Below the pieces are notes generated by a model. It had not been told where the DNA came from. It saw nothing but the letters and a program-made list of their open reading frames with translations, and did not search any database. From Fimbriimonas sp. (lineage in GTDB: Bacteria > Armatimonadota > Fimbriimonadia > Fimbriimonadales > Fimbriimonadaceae), in contig JARXAE010000009.1 in the NCBI GenBank assembly GCA_029866005.1, positions 56,328 to 120,327 on the forward strand: 64,000 nucleotides of DNA. The letters run 5' to 3'. The position numbers were made by a program, and so were the translations under genes. Below are positions 26,302 to 35,046 of the stretch, in pieces. Within the stretch, counting starts at the first letter, position 1, and every line of letters begins with the position of its first letter.

Positions 26302-27255
26302 ATGCCTCTCGTTGACATGTCGCTTGAAAAGCTCTTGGAGTATCGCGGCACGAACCCCAGACCAATCGACCACGAAATGTTCTGGGACGAATCAATCTTG
26401 GAGATGAACCAAGTTGATGTCTGCCCAACTTTGATTCCAAAGGAAGTGAGTGCTGATTTCGCGGAGTGTTTCGAGCTCCGATTCAACGGCACCCGAGGCG
26501 GCGAAGTGTACGCCAAGTACATACGACCCAAAGGGGCGAAGAATGTCCCTTGCATGCTCCAGTTTCACGGCTACTCAATGCACTCGGGCGACTGGATGCA
26601 CAAACTGAACTGGGTGGCACGAGGATTTGCCGTCGCGGCAATGGACTGCAGGGGGCAAGGAGGCGAATCCCGGGATGGCTCGGCTTATGAAGGAATGACT
26701 CTCAAGGGTCACATCGTGCGCGGTCTCGATGGACCGCCCGAAGAGATGTACTTCAGAAATGTGTTTCTTGATACCGCACTTCTTGCAAAAGTCGTGTCGT
26801 CCTTCGACGAGATCGACGGATCGAGGCTGGGAGCTATGGGTGGCTCGCAAGGAGGAGCGCTGACTCTTGCCTGTGCGGCACTCGCCCCAATCAAGAAGGC
26901 GGCTCCAGTCTATCCGTTCCTTTGCGACTATCAGAGGGTCTGGGAAATGGATTTGGCGAAAGACGCTTACGACGAGCTGAAATACTATTTCCGGATGCGC
27001 GATCCTCGCCACGAAAGAGAGCAGCAGATCTTTGAGAAGCTCGGCTATATTGACTTGCAGCACCTAGCCCATCGAATCAAAGGCGAGATCAAGCTTTTCG
27101 GTGGCCTTATGGACACCATCACGCCGCCGAGCACCTACTTTGCGGCATACAACAAGATGACGTGCAAAAAGAGCCACGTGATGTACCCCGATTTCGGGCA
27201 CGAGGGTCTGCCGGGGGCGGATGATTTGATTTGGGAGTTCTTCAGTGATTTGTAA
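26302..27255 (+). CDS. Acetyl-xylan esterase / cephalosporin-C deacetylase family (CE7)
   Basis: A 317-residue alpha/beta hydrolase of carbohydrate esterase family 7: the oxyanion motif FHGY, the RGQGGES region (about 115), the nucleophile in GGSQGGALT (about 181-189), the acid Asp in LMDTITPPST and the His in DFGHEG near the C-terminus. CE7 enzymes deacetylate acetylated xylo-oligosaccharides, usually inside the cell, in keeping with the absence of a signal peptide. It matches the GH10 xylanase and SASA esterases in this window. Confidence 0.93.
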   Translation: MPLVDMSLEKLLEYRGTNPRPIDHEMFWDESILEMNQVDVCPTLIPKEVSADFAECFELRFNGTRGGEVYAKYIRPKGAKNVPCMLQFHGYSMHSGDWMHKLNWVARGFAVAAMDCRGQGGESRDGSAYEGMTLKGHIVRGLDGPPEEMYFRNVFLDTALLAKVVSSFDEIDGSRLGAMGGSQGGALTLACAALAPIKKAAPVYPFLCDYQRVWEMDLAKDAYDELKYYFRMRDPRHEREQQIFEKLGYIDLQHLAHRIKGEIKLFGGLMDTITPPSTYFAAYNKMTCKKSHVMYPDFGHEGLPGADDLIWEFFSDL

Positions 27256-27303
27256 AGCGACCTATAATCTATAGCTCTGATACTCGCAAATTTACTTGTA
27301 GGG

Positions 27304-29190
27304 GTGCAGGTCTTCCTTCGCCCAGCGGCTCTTTTTACGGACCACATGGTGTTGCCGCGCAACATCCCGGTTCCGATTTTTGGGCTTGGCGTTCCTGGCT
27401 CAACCGTCGAGGTCGAGTTCGGGGTGTTTCGCGCCCAAACTCTGGTAAAGCCTGAAGGGACTTGGAGACTCAAGATGCCCCCTGCAGTAGCAGGGGGACC
27501 ATTTGTGTTGAAGATGCGTTCGGGCACTCAGCAAGTTGTGATTCGAGACGTAATGGTCGGCGATGTGTGGCTTGCTTCGGGGCAATCGAACATGGAGTGG
27601 CCCGTATCACGGTGTCGCGAGGCAGCAGAAATTCGGCGAGATATCTCGTCCATGGTTCGGTGTTTTCGGGTTGTTCAGACGTCATCAAGTGCGCCTGAGA
27701 AGGAGATTCGCGGCAACTGGACAGTTGGCGGAAAGGAAGCAGTTAATAAGTGGAGCGCCATCGCGACTTCCTTTGCGCTAGAGGTTCAGAAGACAGTTAA
27801 AGTTCCGATTGGAATCATTCAGGCGAGCTGGGGAGGAACAAAGATTGAGGCCTGGATGAGCCAGTCGTCGCTCGAGGCGAATCCGAAGTTACGTCCGATC
27901 GTTGACGACTACGTTTCTTCCTTGGGTGGATACAAGGATCGCCTTGCCGAGTGGCAAGAGAAAGTCAACCAGTGGGATACCGCCAACGAAAAGAAGGACC
28001 CTGGGAACGAAGGATTTAGTAAGGGGTGGAGTCGACCCGAGTTTGAAGATGCTTCGTGGTCGGAAGTTGCTTTGCCGACGCCTTGGGAACAGATTGAGGG
28101 TCGAGAAGTTGATGGCGCGGTCTGGTACCGGCACCATTTCTCATTGCCACCGGAGTGGAAGGGGAAAGGGATTCGGCTAGAACTCGGATTTGTTGGGACA
28201 GATGATTCGACTTATGTGAATGGACTCAAGGTGGGAGCCACAATGGGGCGGTTCAAGCCGCGTGCGTACTTCATTGGGCCCGGAGTGTTGCGTGAGGGTG
28301 AGAATGTTGTTGCGATTCGAATTTGGAATCGCTCCGGCGAGGGCGGGTTATTAGGGCCGGACATCAAACTAACCTCGGTCGACGGCGGAACTTCTTTGGA
28401 CTTGAACACCACTTGGAAGACTCGTAACGAGCTTGTCATTGAGCCTCCTGTAGCTGAGGGCGAACGGCGACCCGTACGGCCGATGGGACCCGGGGATCGA
28501 AATGCGCCTAGCGGGGCATTTCACGGGATGATTGCACCCCTGATTCCTTACGGCATCAAGGGAATTCTTTGGTATCAAGGTGAGGCAAATGTCGGGACGG
28601 CTTCTTTGTATCGTGAGCAGTTTCCCGCAATGGTAAGCGATTGGCGAGCGCGATGGAAAGAACCGCTACTGCCCTTCTTCTACGTCCAGCTCCCTGGATT
28701 CGGAAAGACAGCCGAGCCGTCCAAGGCGGAGTGGGCGGAGCTACGCGAGGCTCAAGAATCGGCTCTGAAGCTCAAGATGACAGGCATGGCACCCTCGATT
28801 GATTTGGGGGATGCAGAGACCATTCATCCTTTACGGAAGCGCGAAGTCGGCCGGCGACTTGCAGGATTTGCACTGTCGCGAGTCTATAAACGAGGGACTC
28901 CATCATTCTGCCCGACCGTGATCTCGGCTAAACGAGAGGCCGGGCGGGTCCGGATCGTCTTCCAAGATGTTTACGGCTCTTTGAAAACTCGAGACGGAGC
29001 GACGATCTCTGGCCTCGAACTGCTTGGCGCAGATGGAACTTGGGTGACTGCAAAAGGAGAGATTCTGCGGAATCAGCTGCTTGTTTCTGGCGAGGTGAAG
29101 GGAGTTCGGTATCTCTGGGCAGATAATCCCTTAGGGAATTTGGTCAACGCTTTCGGACTCCCTGTGGCTCCGTTTCGAGTGTTGTTCTGA
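27304..29190 (+). CDS. Sialate O-acetylesterase (SASA) family protein
   Basis: A 628-residue esterase: LFTDHMVLPRNIPV near the start, catalytic Ser motif SGQSNMEWPV (near residue 94), a jelly-roll insert (about 240-365, with WYRHHFSLP), IKGILWYQGEANVG and the catalytic Asp/His segment DLGDAETIHPLRKREVGRRLA. It deacetylates sialic acid or acetylated plant glycans. The GTG at 27304 gives no signal peptide; the frame upstream reads ILANLLVGVQVF, so a non-standard upstream start (CTG at 27277) would add one. A TATAAT lies at 27263. Its paralogue is convergent at 29307-31250. Confidence 0.9.
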   Translation: MQVFLRPAALFTDHMVLPRNIPVPIFGLGVPGSTVEVEFGVFRAQTLVKPEGTWRLKMPPAVAGGPFVLKMRSGTQQVVIRDVMVGDVWLASGQSNMEWPVSRCREAAEIRRDISSMVRCFRVVQTSSSAPEKEIRGNWTVGGKEAVNKWSAIATSFALEVQKTVKVPIGIIQASWGGTKIEAWMSQSSLEANPKLRPIVDDYVSSLGGYKDRLAEWQEKVNQWDTANEKKDPGNEGFSKGWSRPEFEDASWSEVALPTPWEQIEGREVDGAVWYRHHFSLPPEWKGKGIRLELGFVGTDDSTYVNGLKVGATMGRFKPRAYFIGPGVLREGENVVAIRIWNRSGEGGLLGPDIKLTSVDGGTSLDLNTTWKTRNELVIEPPVAEGERRPVRPMGPGDRNAPSGAFHGMIAPLIPYGIKGILWYQGEANVGTASLYREQFPAMVSDWRARWKEPLLPFFYVQLPGFGKTAEPSKAEWAELREAQESALKLKMTGMAPSIDLGDAETIHPLRKREVGRRLAGFALSRVYKRGTPSFCPTVISAKREAGRVRIVFQDVYGSLKTRDGATISGLELLGADGTWVTAKGEILRNQLLVSGEVKGVRYLWADNPLGNLVNAFGLPVAPFRVLF

Positions 29191-29266
29191 ATCTGCAAAT
29201 AGTCCAGAACCGTGGGCTAATTCTTCGAATCCTTATAGACTTTCGGTATCGGATCCACCGCCCCAA

Positions 29267-29305
29267 CCCTCTCCCTTTAGCGTTGCGAAAGGGAGAGGGG
29301 GCTTT
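29267..29305. terminator. Terminator between convergent SASA genes
   Basis: A perfect 12-bp inverted repeat (CCCTCTCCCTTT / AAAGGGAGAGGG) with a 9-base loop, followed by GGCTTTCTT. It sits just before the stop of the minus-strand SASA gene and serves the plus-strand gene, and possibly both. Confidence 0.7.
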
Positions 29306-29306
29306 C

Positions 29307-31250
29307 TTAGCGATTGTTGCGGGTTGTCAGCGGAAGCGAATCGGTTCGGAAAGGCATCGCGGGTAGTCCCTCTGCATTGATCAAGTTGACCGGCGGGTTG
29401 TCTTGCCAGGCATACCGGACCATTGCTTCGTCGCCAGAGCGCTTGAGGATCACTTTGTTTCCTTCGATTCGGCCGGTTGCCCATTTCCACTTGTTATCGC
29501 TTCCCGCGATGGCGAAGCAGCGTGGTTCCTGGCCGTCGGCAGTGCGAAGTCCATTGGCATGATCGAAGGTGACCGTGATTTCATCCCCCTTGGTGCTGAC
29601 CGACTTGAACCGGGGACCTTGCCATTCGATTCTCATGCCGTAGTCCTTCTTCAAAGCAATTCGGGCAAGTCGCTCGCCAACGTCTCGCTTGTTTCGGGGG
29701 TGAATGTCGTTCGCTTCGCCAATGTCGATGATCGTCGCGGTGCCGTTGCCCGCCATCTGACCAACGATGTCTTGAGAGTCCCGCAGCTCTGCCCAGGCAG
29801 AATCGAATTGTGCTGGATTAGGAGCCATGAAGTTGGCAAGTTGGGCAATGTAGAACGACATCTTTGGCTGACCGAAGTCGTCACGCCAGTTCTGGATCAT
29901 CGCACTGAGCAAAGCTGTGTACTGGACAGCTCGTCCCGCATTCGACTCACCTTGATACCAAATTGCACCGCGGACTGAGTAAGGCGCTAGGGGAGCAAGC
30001 ATGCCGTTGTAGAGGGTGCTTGGGAAGTTCGGGCTATTTGAGCCTTCTGGAGCTTGGGGCTGAGGGCCAGTAACCTTCGCGTCAACGATCACATGCTTGG
30101 CGCCCTGCATTGTCTTCCAGTTGCCTGCAATGTTGACATTGCCGAGCCGGAATGCACCGGCTGTTCCCGTGAAACCTCCACCTCCCGTCCAGTCATAAGT
30201 CCTTACTGCGATCTGATTTTCTCCCTCCTTGAGCACTCCATCCGGGATGCTGTATTTTCTCGGCGAAGAGTAAAAGTTGGGTGTCATCATGTCGGTTTGC
30301 CCAACCATTTGACCATTGATGTAAGTCTGGTCAAAGTCATCGATCGGTCCGAGTTCTATGGTCTTGATATTCTGGGCCTGCTCCGCAGAAAGGGTCACGG
30401 TTCTGCGGTGCCGATACTCACCATCAAAGCCATCTGGAAAAACGAAGGGCATCGGAGTCGACTCCCAGCCACTATCGTCGAAGCCCGCCTGCGTCCAGGA
30501 GGAATCGCTGGTGTCAAAGAAAATTGGAAGGGCCTTCGTTTGGTAAACCGCAACCTTGGAGCGGTAGTTTGCCATTGCCTGAGCCGTGCTTCCCTGGCTA
30601 CTCTTAATCCTCTCAAGAATCGGCTTCAGGAGGTCGCTCGTGGCAAAGTACTTCGAGTTCGTCCAAGCTTCCGCCGGCGTTCCACCCCAGGACGTGTGGA
30701 TCATGCCAATCGGCACTTTGAGATCCCGATATAGCTTTCGGGCGAATGCATAGCCAACCGCACTGAAAGTGTCGATCGTGTCAGGCTTCGCCTCAACCCA
30801 GCTACCCGCAACGTCGGTGACGGGGGATTGAGCGATCAACTTTGGGACCGTGAACATCCGTACATTGGGATCGGTCTCGGTTTTCGCCGTCGCGCGATCG
30901 TTAGCCATCGACATGGGCCACTCCATGTTGGATTGCCCTGAGCAAATCCAGACTTCACCGACGAGGACATCAGAAATCGATTTTTGCCCCGAGCCAGAAA
31001 CGTTGAGTGTAAAGGGGCCGCCGGCATTGAGCTTTGGCAACGAAGCAGTGAACTTACCGCTGGCGTCGGTCGTTGCGGTTGCCGTCTGTCCACCAAGAGA
31101 AATCGTCACCTTCTGACCTGGAGAATCCCAACCCCAAACGTTAATCGGCTTCCCACGCTGTACAACCATGTGGTCGGTGAACAGCGTTGGAAGCCGCAGG
31201 GAAGATTGGGGCAAGCTAAAAAGCACGAGACTGACGGCGATCACGCGCAC
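29307..31250 (-). CDS. Secreted sialate O-acetylesterase (SASA) family protein
   Basis: A 647-residue paralogue of the gene at 27304, with a clear signal peptide (VIAVSLVLFSLPQSS). Motifs: LFTDHMVVQRGKPINVWG, SGQSNMEWPMSM with the catalytic Ser, jelly-roll insert (about 250-375), VRGAIWYQGESNAG, and DIGEANDIHPRNKRDVGERLA with the Asp/His. The start is GTG at 31250 or, two codons later, GTG at 31244, which a TAGACT hexamer precedes by 6 nt. Being exported, it should act on acetylated extracellular glycans. It is downstream of amtB on the same strand, with a hairpin between. Confidence 0.92.
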   Translation of the reverse strand: MRVIAVSLVLFSLPQSSLRLPTLFTDHMVVQRGKPINVWGWDSPGQKVTISLGGQTATATTDASGKFTASLPKLNAGGPFTLNVSGSGQKSISDVLVGEVWICSGQSNMEWPMSMANDRATAKTETDPNVRMFTVPKLIAQSPVTDVAGSWVEAKPDTIDTFSAVGYAFARKLYRDLKVPIGMIHTSWGGTPAEAWTNSKYFATSDLLKPILERIKSSQGSTAQAMANYRSKVAVYQTKALPIFFDTSDSSWTQAGFDDSGWESTPMPFVFPDGFDGEYRHRRTVTLSAEQAQNIKTIELGPIDDFDQTYINGQMVGQTDMMTPNFYSSPRKYSIPDGVLKEGENQIAVRTYDWTGGGGFTGTAGAFRLGNVNIAGNWKTMQGAKHVIVDAKVTGPQPQAPEGSNSPNFPSTLYNGMLAPLAPYSVRGAIWYQGESNAGRAVQYTALLSAMIQNWRDDFGQPKMSFYIAQLANFMAPNPAQFDSAWAELRDSQDIVGQMAGNGTATIIDIGEANDIHPRNKRDVGERLARIALKKDYGMRIEWQGPRFKSVSTKGDEITVTFDHANGLRTADGQEPRCFAIAGSDNKWKWATGRIEGNKVILKRSGDEAMVRYAWQDNPPVNLINAEGLPAMPFRTDSLPLTTRNNR

Positions 31251-31280
31251 AGTCTATCAAAGGTGGGGGAGAGAGTCAAC

Positions 31281-31302
31281 TGTCCCGGCTCTCGCCGGGA
31301 CA
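31281..31302. repeat. Perfect hairpin between amtB and SASA gene
   Basis: TGTCCCGGC and GCCGGGACA form a 9-bp stem with a 4-base loop, 10 bases after the amtB stop. There is no T-run after it in either direction, so it may be a Rho-dependent end or an mRNA-stabilising structure rather than an intrinsic terminator. Confidence 0.6.
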
Positions 31303-31312
31303 TTAATGGGGA

Positions 31313-32704
31313 CTATTTCATTACTGGTTCGTTCTCGGCGGCAGCTTCGATCATCCGTTCTGCAGCCACCGCGCTTGCATGGCTTGGTATTCCAGTTGGA
31401 GGAATGACATAACCTTGCTCACCGTGGTAGGAGTGATCGAGTCCTTTGACCTCCGCACTTTCTGAACTTCGAAGTCGAGCGACCTTGTTGACGATCATCG
31501 CCAAAACGTACGTTCCGATCCCCGCGTACGCCAGAGTCGCGCCGATGGCCTGCAGCTGAACGACCATAAGGTGACCTCGTCCGTCCTTCAGAGAACCTTC
31601 GACAGCGCTGTTGATCGCCGGGTCCGCAAGAGCTCCGGTGAGGAGGGCGCCAAGTGTTCCACCGACTCCATGCACGCCAACCACATCGAGCGCATCATCG
31701 AAGCCGAGCTTATGCTTGAGTTCGATGGCGAAGACGCAGACCAGACCAGCCGCAACGCCGATCAGGATCGAAGATGGAATGGAAACGTAGCCCGCCGCTG
31801 GGGTAATCGCTACGAGACCGGCAACGAGACCGCAAGCCGCTCCCATGGCCGTAACCTTGCCTTTTGGAGATCGAATCATCTCGACGATCATCCAGGTGAC
31901 CATTCCTGCGGCTGCCGCGAGGTGGGTGGTCAAGAAGGCGTTGACCGCAATGTCGTTCATCGCAAGTGCCGATCCGGCATTGAATCCAAACCAACCGAAC
32001 CAGAGGAGACCTGCTCCAAGAAGTACGAATGGGATGTTGTTTGCCTTCGCTTCAACCGACTTGCGCTTGCCAAGGAAGATTGAAAGAGACAAAGCTGAGA
32101 TACCGCTTGCGAGGTGAACAACGGTTCCGCCCGCAAAGTCAAGAGCACCCGCCTTGAAGAGCCAGCCATCAGCGTTCCAGACCCAACAAGCAATCGGAGT
32201 GTAAACCAGAACTGACCAAAAGATCATGAACAGCGTGTACGCCTTGAATCGAACTCGCTCCGCAATCGCGCCCGAAATGAGCGCCGGGGTGATGATCGCG
32301 AACTTCATTTGGAAGAGCATGAAGAGGGCCGCCGGAATCGTTTGCGTCCCGTAAGGAGTCTTCAGAGCGATGTTTTTGCCAAGAATGTACTCCGTACCAC
32401 CGATCAAACCATTTGCAGACTTACCGAATGCAAAGGAGTAACCGACAAGAACCCAAATCAGCGAGATAGCTCCCATCATCATGAAGCTGAGGAGCATCGT
32501 GTTGAGGACGTTCTTCTTCTGCACCATGCCCCCGTAGAAGAGGGCAAGGGCCGGGGTCATGAGGAGGACGAGAGCCGTCGCCATGATCATAAACGCGCTG
32601 TCGGCGGCGTTGATGGCTGGCGGTTCAGGCGTTTGGGCGAAAGCCGAAGCCGCAAGTAGCGGTAGGCTAAAGATGCCCGCAAGGCGCATAGACGATTTTG
32701 ACAT
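31313..32704 (-). CDS. amtB: Ammonium transporter
   Basis: A 463-residue Amt protein with a cleavable signal peptide (ending near AFAQ, residue 24), as in other AmtBs, and 11 membrane helices. Signatures: ALALFYGGMVQKKNVLN near residues 53-70, DFAGGTVVHLASGISAL with the first pore His, and DVVGVHGVGG with the second pore His. It conducts ammonium across the inner membrane. The usual glnK partner gene is not adjacent. A promoter reads TTGTCA-18-TAAAAT upstream, giving about a 65-nt leader. Confidence 0.96.
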   Translation of the reverse strand: MSKSSMRLAGIFSLPLLAASAFAQTPEPPAINAADSAFMIMATALVLLMTPALALFYGGMVQKKNVLNTMLLSFMMMGAISLIWVLVGYSFAFGKSANGLIGGTEYILGKNIALKTPYGTQTIPAALFMLFQMKFAIITPALISGAIAERVRFKAYTLFMIFWSVLVYTPIACWVWNADGWLFKAGALDFAGGTVVHLASGISALSLSIFLGKRKSVEAKANNIPFVLLGAGLLWFGWFGFNAGSALAMNDIAVNAFLTTHLAAAAGMVTWMIVEMIRSPKGKVTAMGAACGLVAGLVAITPAAGYVSIPSSILIGVAAGLVCVFAIELKHKLGFDDALDVVGVHGVGGTLGALLTGALADPAINSAVEGSLKDGRGHLMVVQLQAIGATLAYAGIGTYVLAMIVNKVARLRSSESAEVKGLDHSYHGEQGYVIPPTGIPSHASAVAAERMIEAAAENEPVMK

Positions 32705-32776
32705 AGCTGTTTTCTCTTAGAAGTTTTTCTTCGATCACGGCGTCATTGCTCGGCCTCGCAACGTTGCGATTAAGAC

Positions 32777-32806
32777 ATTTTAGCGAGTTTTTAACGATAT
32801 TGACAA
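32777..32806 (-). promoter_or_regulatory. amtB promoter, overlapping a divergent promoter
   Basis: On the minus strand, TTGTCA (32806-32801) and TAAAAT (32782-32777) are 18 bases apart. On the plus strand, TTGACA at 32800-32805 is 16 bases from TATTGC (32822-32827) in front of the membrane-protein gene at 32840. The two -35 boxes overlap in ATTGACAAT, so the divergent promoters would compete or be co-regulated. Confidence 0.55.
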
Positions 32807-32839
32807 TTTATTTATGCTAATTATTGCTAGTTTTAAATT

Positions 32840-33211
32840 ATGAGATGGATTGGACTGTTCATATCGGTGTTCGGTGGGTTACTTTTCATCTCTGCTTATT
32901 CGTTTCAGCAGACCATCGAAGCGCAAGGAGTTTTGTGCCAAGTTGTGGAGGGCGAGCGGCTCATCGGATCACCGGTCCACCTTTTGTTGCCTTCGGGAAC
33001 GAAGTTTGTAAAGGGCACCGGACCAAATAGGTCACGATTTATTGAGAGGTCGCAGGGACCATTCCGATCGGTGGAGGCGCTGACTCCAATGACCGCTCTC
33101 GCGAAGATGGGGGCATTGGCCATGCTTGCACTCGGAGTCGTTGGGTACCAATTCGAAAAGTGGCGGCACCGGACGGGTGCGATTCTGACTGGGCGTTCTC
33201 CCGATCTCTAA
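32840..33211 (+). CDS. Two-pass membrane protein, unknown function
   Basis: A 123-residue protein with membrane segments at about 4-22 and 87-105 and an extracytoplasmic loop between. This layout resembles DUF3592-type proteins, but the similarity is too weak to assert. It is divergent from amtB with overlapping -35 boxes, and the YCII gene follows after 25 bases. Confidence 0.6.
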   Translation: MRWIGLFISVFGGLLFISAYSFQQTIEAQGVLCQVVEGERLIGSPVHLLLPSGTKFVKGTGPNRSRFIERSQGPFRSVEALTPMTALAKMGALAMLALGVVGYQFEKWRHRTGAILTGRSPDL

Positions 33212-33236
33212 CCGCTCGTACTATAATTGCTTCAAG

Positions 33237-33560
33237 ATGGCGATTTACATTTTGTTGATGCAGGACGATGATGTTTGGCAGACCTTTTCCGATGAAGAGA
33301 AGCAGGGCTGGATTAGCAAGATCCGGAACTTTGCGATGATGATTGAGGAACGCGTCGTCCAGGCCGATCCCGTCAAACCGATCGGGCGCTTTCTCAGCGG
33401 CGATTCGGTGGAAGTTGTCGACTACACCGGTGATGCCGTTGCCCCCTCGGGTTACTTCATTTTCCAAGCGGAGGATTGGGATGATGCGGTGGGCGTTGCC
33501 AAGCTTTGTCCTTCACTTGAATTCGGAGGACGGTTGCAACTGAGGGAAATTGGGCATTGA
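33237..33560 (+). CDS. YCII/DGPF domain protein
   Basis: The 107-residue protein resembles the YCII fold: YILLMQDD at the start, FLSGDSVEVVDY in the middle and GYFIFQAEDWDDAVGVAKLCPSLEFGGRLQLREI at the end, the last being the typical DGPF/YCII ending. YCII proteins are small dimeric barrels, often fused or linked to sigma factors; role here unknown. TATAAT ends 9 nt before the ATG with no ribosome-binding site. TTGA overlaps the next gene. Confidence 0.75.
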   Translation: MAIYILLMQDDDVWQTFSDEEKQGWISKIRNFAMMIEERVVQADPVKPIGRFLSGDSVEVVDYTGDAVAPSGYFIFQAEDWDDAVGVAKLCPSLEFGGRLQLREIGH

Positions 33561-34762
33561 TTGATGCTCGATTGAGCGCATTTTTAGGTGAGTGCCAGGG
33601 ACTTCATAGCTTTTCATCTGAGTCCTCTGCCTCAGTACTGGCAACAAATGGGTGGGCACGAACGGTCGGAGGAGCGAATCCCTATCTTTCCCTCTTTGCC
33701 CGAAATCGGACGTCGCGCGAAGCAATCGAGTCAGATGTGGCCTCGTCATTGATCCAAGAGTTTGCCTCCGCTCGAGGCTGTACTTACCTGTTACCTGCCG
33801 AGCATTTCCAAGTCGGGATCAAGTGCGGGCAAGGATTCAACGCAGAGTCAGCAATGCGCTCGGCAAAGAGCAAATTGGGAGTAACCATGCAGGAGGTTGA
33901 AGCCATTAAGGAGGGAATCTTGCGCGCTCTGGAGAATGGCCCCCTCGATGCTGCCGGACTCAAGGAACCCCTTGGATCACTTTACAAAAATTTTGGGGAG
34001 GCGGGAAAGAAGATTGGCCAGACAACAAACTTGTCACTCGGACTTCTCGCGTTACAGTCCGAGGCCAAGATTCGCCGAATCCCTTCAGACGGACGGTTAG
34101 ACGGGCAGAGCTACAAGTACACGTTGTTCCAGAATGCGCCAGCAGTTGATGATAGCTATCCTCAAGCTGATGCATTCCGAGATCTCGCAAGGATGTTTTG
34201 GAGATGGTGCGGTTTTGCATCCATGTCCCACTTTCAGTGGTTTAGCGGATTAGGAGTAAAGGCTGCCCAGTCGGCAGTGACTAGCCTGAGTCTGGTTGCC
34301 CTCGGTGAAAGCAGCTTGCTAGGCACTCCAGAAACGGTTGGAAACTTCAATGACTTCAAGTCGCCAACTGAGCCCTGCTACCGACTCGTTTCTGGTCTAG
34401 ATTCATTGTTTCTTCTCCGGCGGGACCTGTCTCTGCACATCGGAGAAGCTCAAGCCGGCATGGACGTGCTCTCACAAGGCAAATTGGCAAATCTTGGATC
34501 ACTCAATGATCTCTCAACTCACGCCATCGTCGATCGCGGACTTATTGTCGGGCTGTGGGAATACGACTTCGATGCGAAAGAGGTTGTATCGGTCAGCTTT
34601 GCTAGAGAATCAGCCGAACTGTTGGAAGAGATTAGCCGCGTCGAGACACTGATTCGCGAAGAGTTGGGAGATGCAAGGTCCTTCAGTCTGGACTCGCACA
34701 AATCCAGGCAGCCGAGCATCGCTCTACTACACGAATTGAAGGCATCTTTGGCAGAGCGTTAG
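33557..34762 (+). CDS. Winged-helix (AlkZ/YcaQ-like, HTH_42) DNA glycosylase-like protein
   Basis: A 401-residue protein starting at TTG (TTGA with the upstream stop). It has the HTH_42 layout: an N-terminal winged-helix part with SLFARNRTS and CTYLLPAEH, a central winged helix with AIKEGILRALENGPLDAAGLKE (about 114-135), and ARMFWRWCGFASMSHFQWFSGLGVKAAQSA (about 210-240), the part that in AlkZ carries the catalytic QxQ motif. Here SHFQWF keeps one Gln. The C-terminus is beta-rich. It may repair DNA crosslinks or bulky lesions; activity is not established. Confidence 0.75.
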   Translation: MIDARLSAFLGECQGLHSFSSESSASVLATNGWARTVGGANPYLSLFARNRTSREAIESDVASSLIQEFASARGCTYLLPAEHFQVGIKCGQGFNAESAMRSAKSKLGVTMQEVEAIKEGILRALENGPLDAAGLKEPLGSLYKNFGEAGKKIGQTTNLSLGLLALQSEAKIRRIPSDGRLDGQSYKYTLFQNAPAVDDSYPQADAFRDLARMFWRWCGFASMSHFQWFSGLGVKAAQSAVTSLSLVALGESSLLGTPETVGNFNDFKSPTEPCYRLVSGLDSLFLLRRDLSLHIGEAQAGMDVLSQGKLANLGSLNDLSTHAIVDRGLIVGLWEYDFDAKEVVSVSFARESAELLEEISRVETLIREELGDARSFSLDSHKSRQPSIALLHELKASLAER

Positions 34763-35046
34763 GAAGCATAGTCGTTAGCTTTCTAAGTACGGAAACTACG
34801 ACGCGTCTACCTCTCTCAGAGAGACTCGCCGAGGTCGGGAAGGTGTCGAAAAGCAGCGCCTTTGCATGGTCTGAGGAGGTTCGCCCCATGGCGGGACGCC
34901 TGCATCACGACCTTAATGGGCACTTTAGTCGTCGTAATCGGCTTGGTACATGATTACAGAGATTGCCCTCTACTTGATGTTTGACTCGCTCATCGCGGTG
35001 GACCTTTCTGGATGTCGCAGACAACTTTGAACCTTGCAGTTTGAAC
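34763..35046. other. Intergenic region between convergent genes
   Basis: About 280 bases between the AlkZ-like and queA stops. It holds several short inverted repeats (for example TCTCTCAGAGAGA near 34810) but no protein with recognisable features, no tRNA and no clear terminator. Nothing further can be supported. Confidence 0.4.

Noticed and set aside
27478..27497. Perfect 8-bp palindrome CCCCCTGC-AGTA-GCAGGGGG inside the plus-strand SASA gene
   Set aside because: The paralogue has the same protein length at this place (PKLNAGGPF against PPAVAGGPF), so it is not an inserted repeat element; no second copy was noticed.
29220..29240. TTCGAATCC resembling a tRNA T-loop
   Set aside because: No acceptor stem, anticodon arm or D-arm could be formed around it.
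34825..34860. A stretch resembling the apical loop of signal recognition particle RNA (GGTCGGGAAGG and AGCAG)
   Set aside because: The GGAA tetraloop stem and the flanking long helix could not be built, so it is treated as chance.
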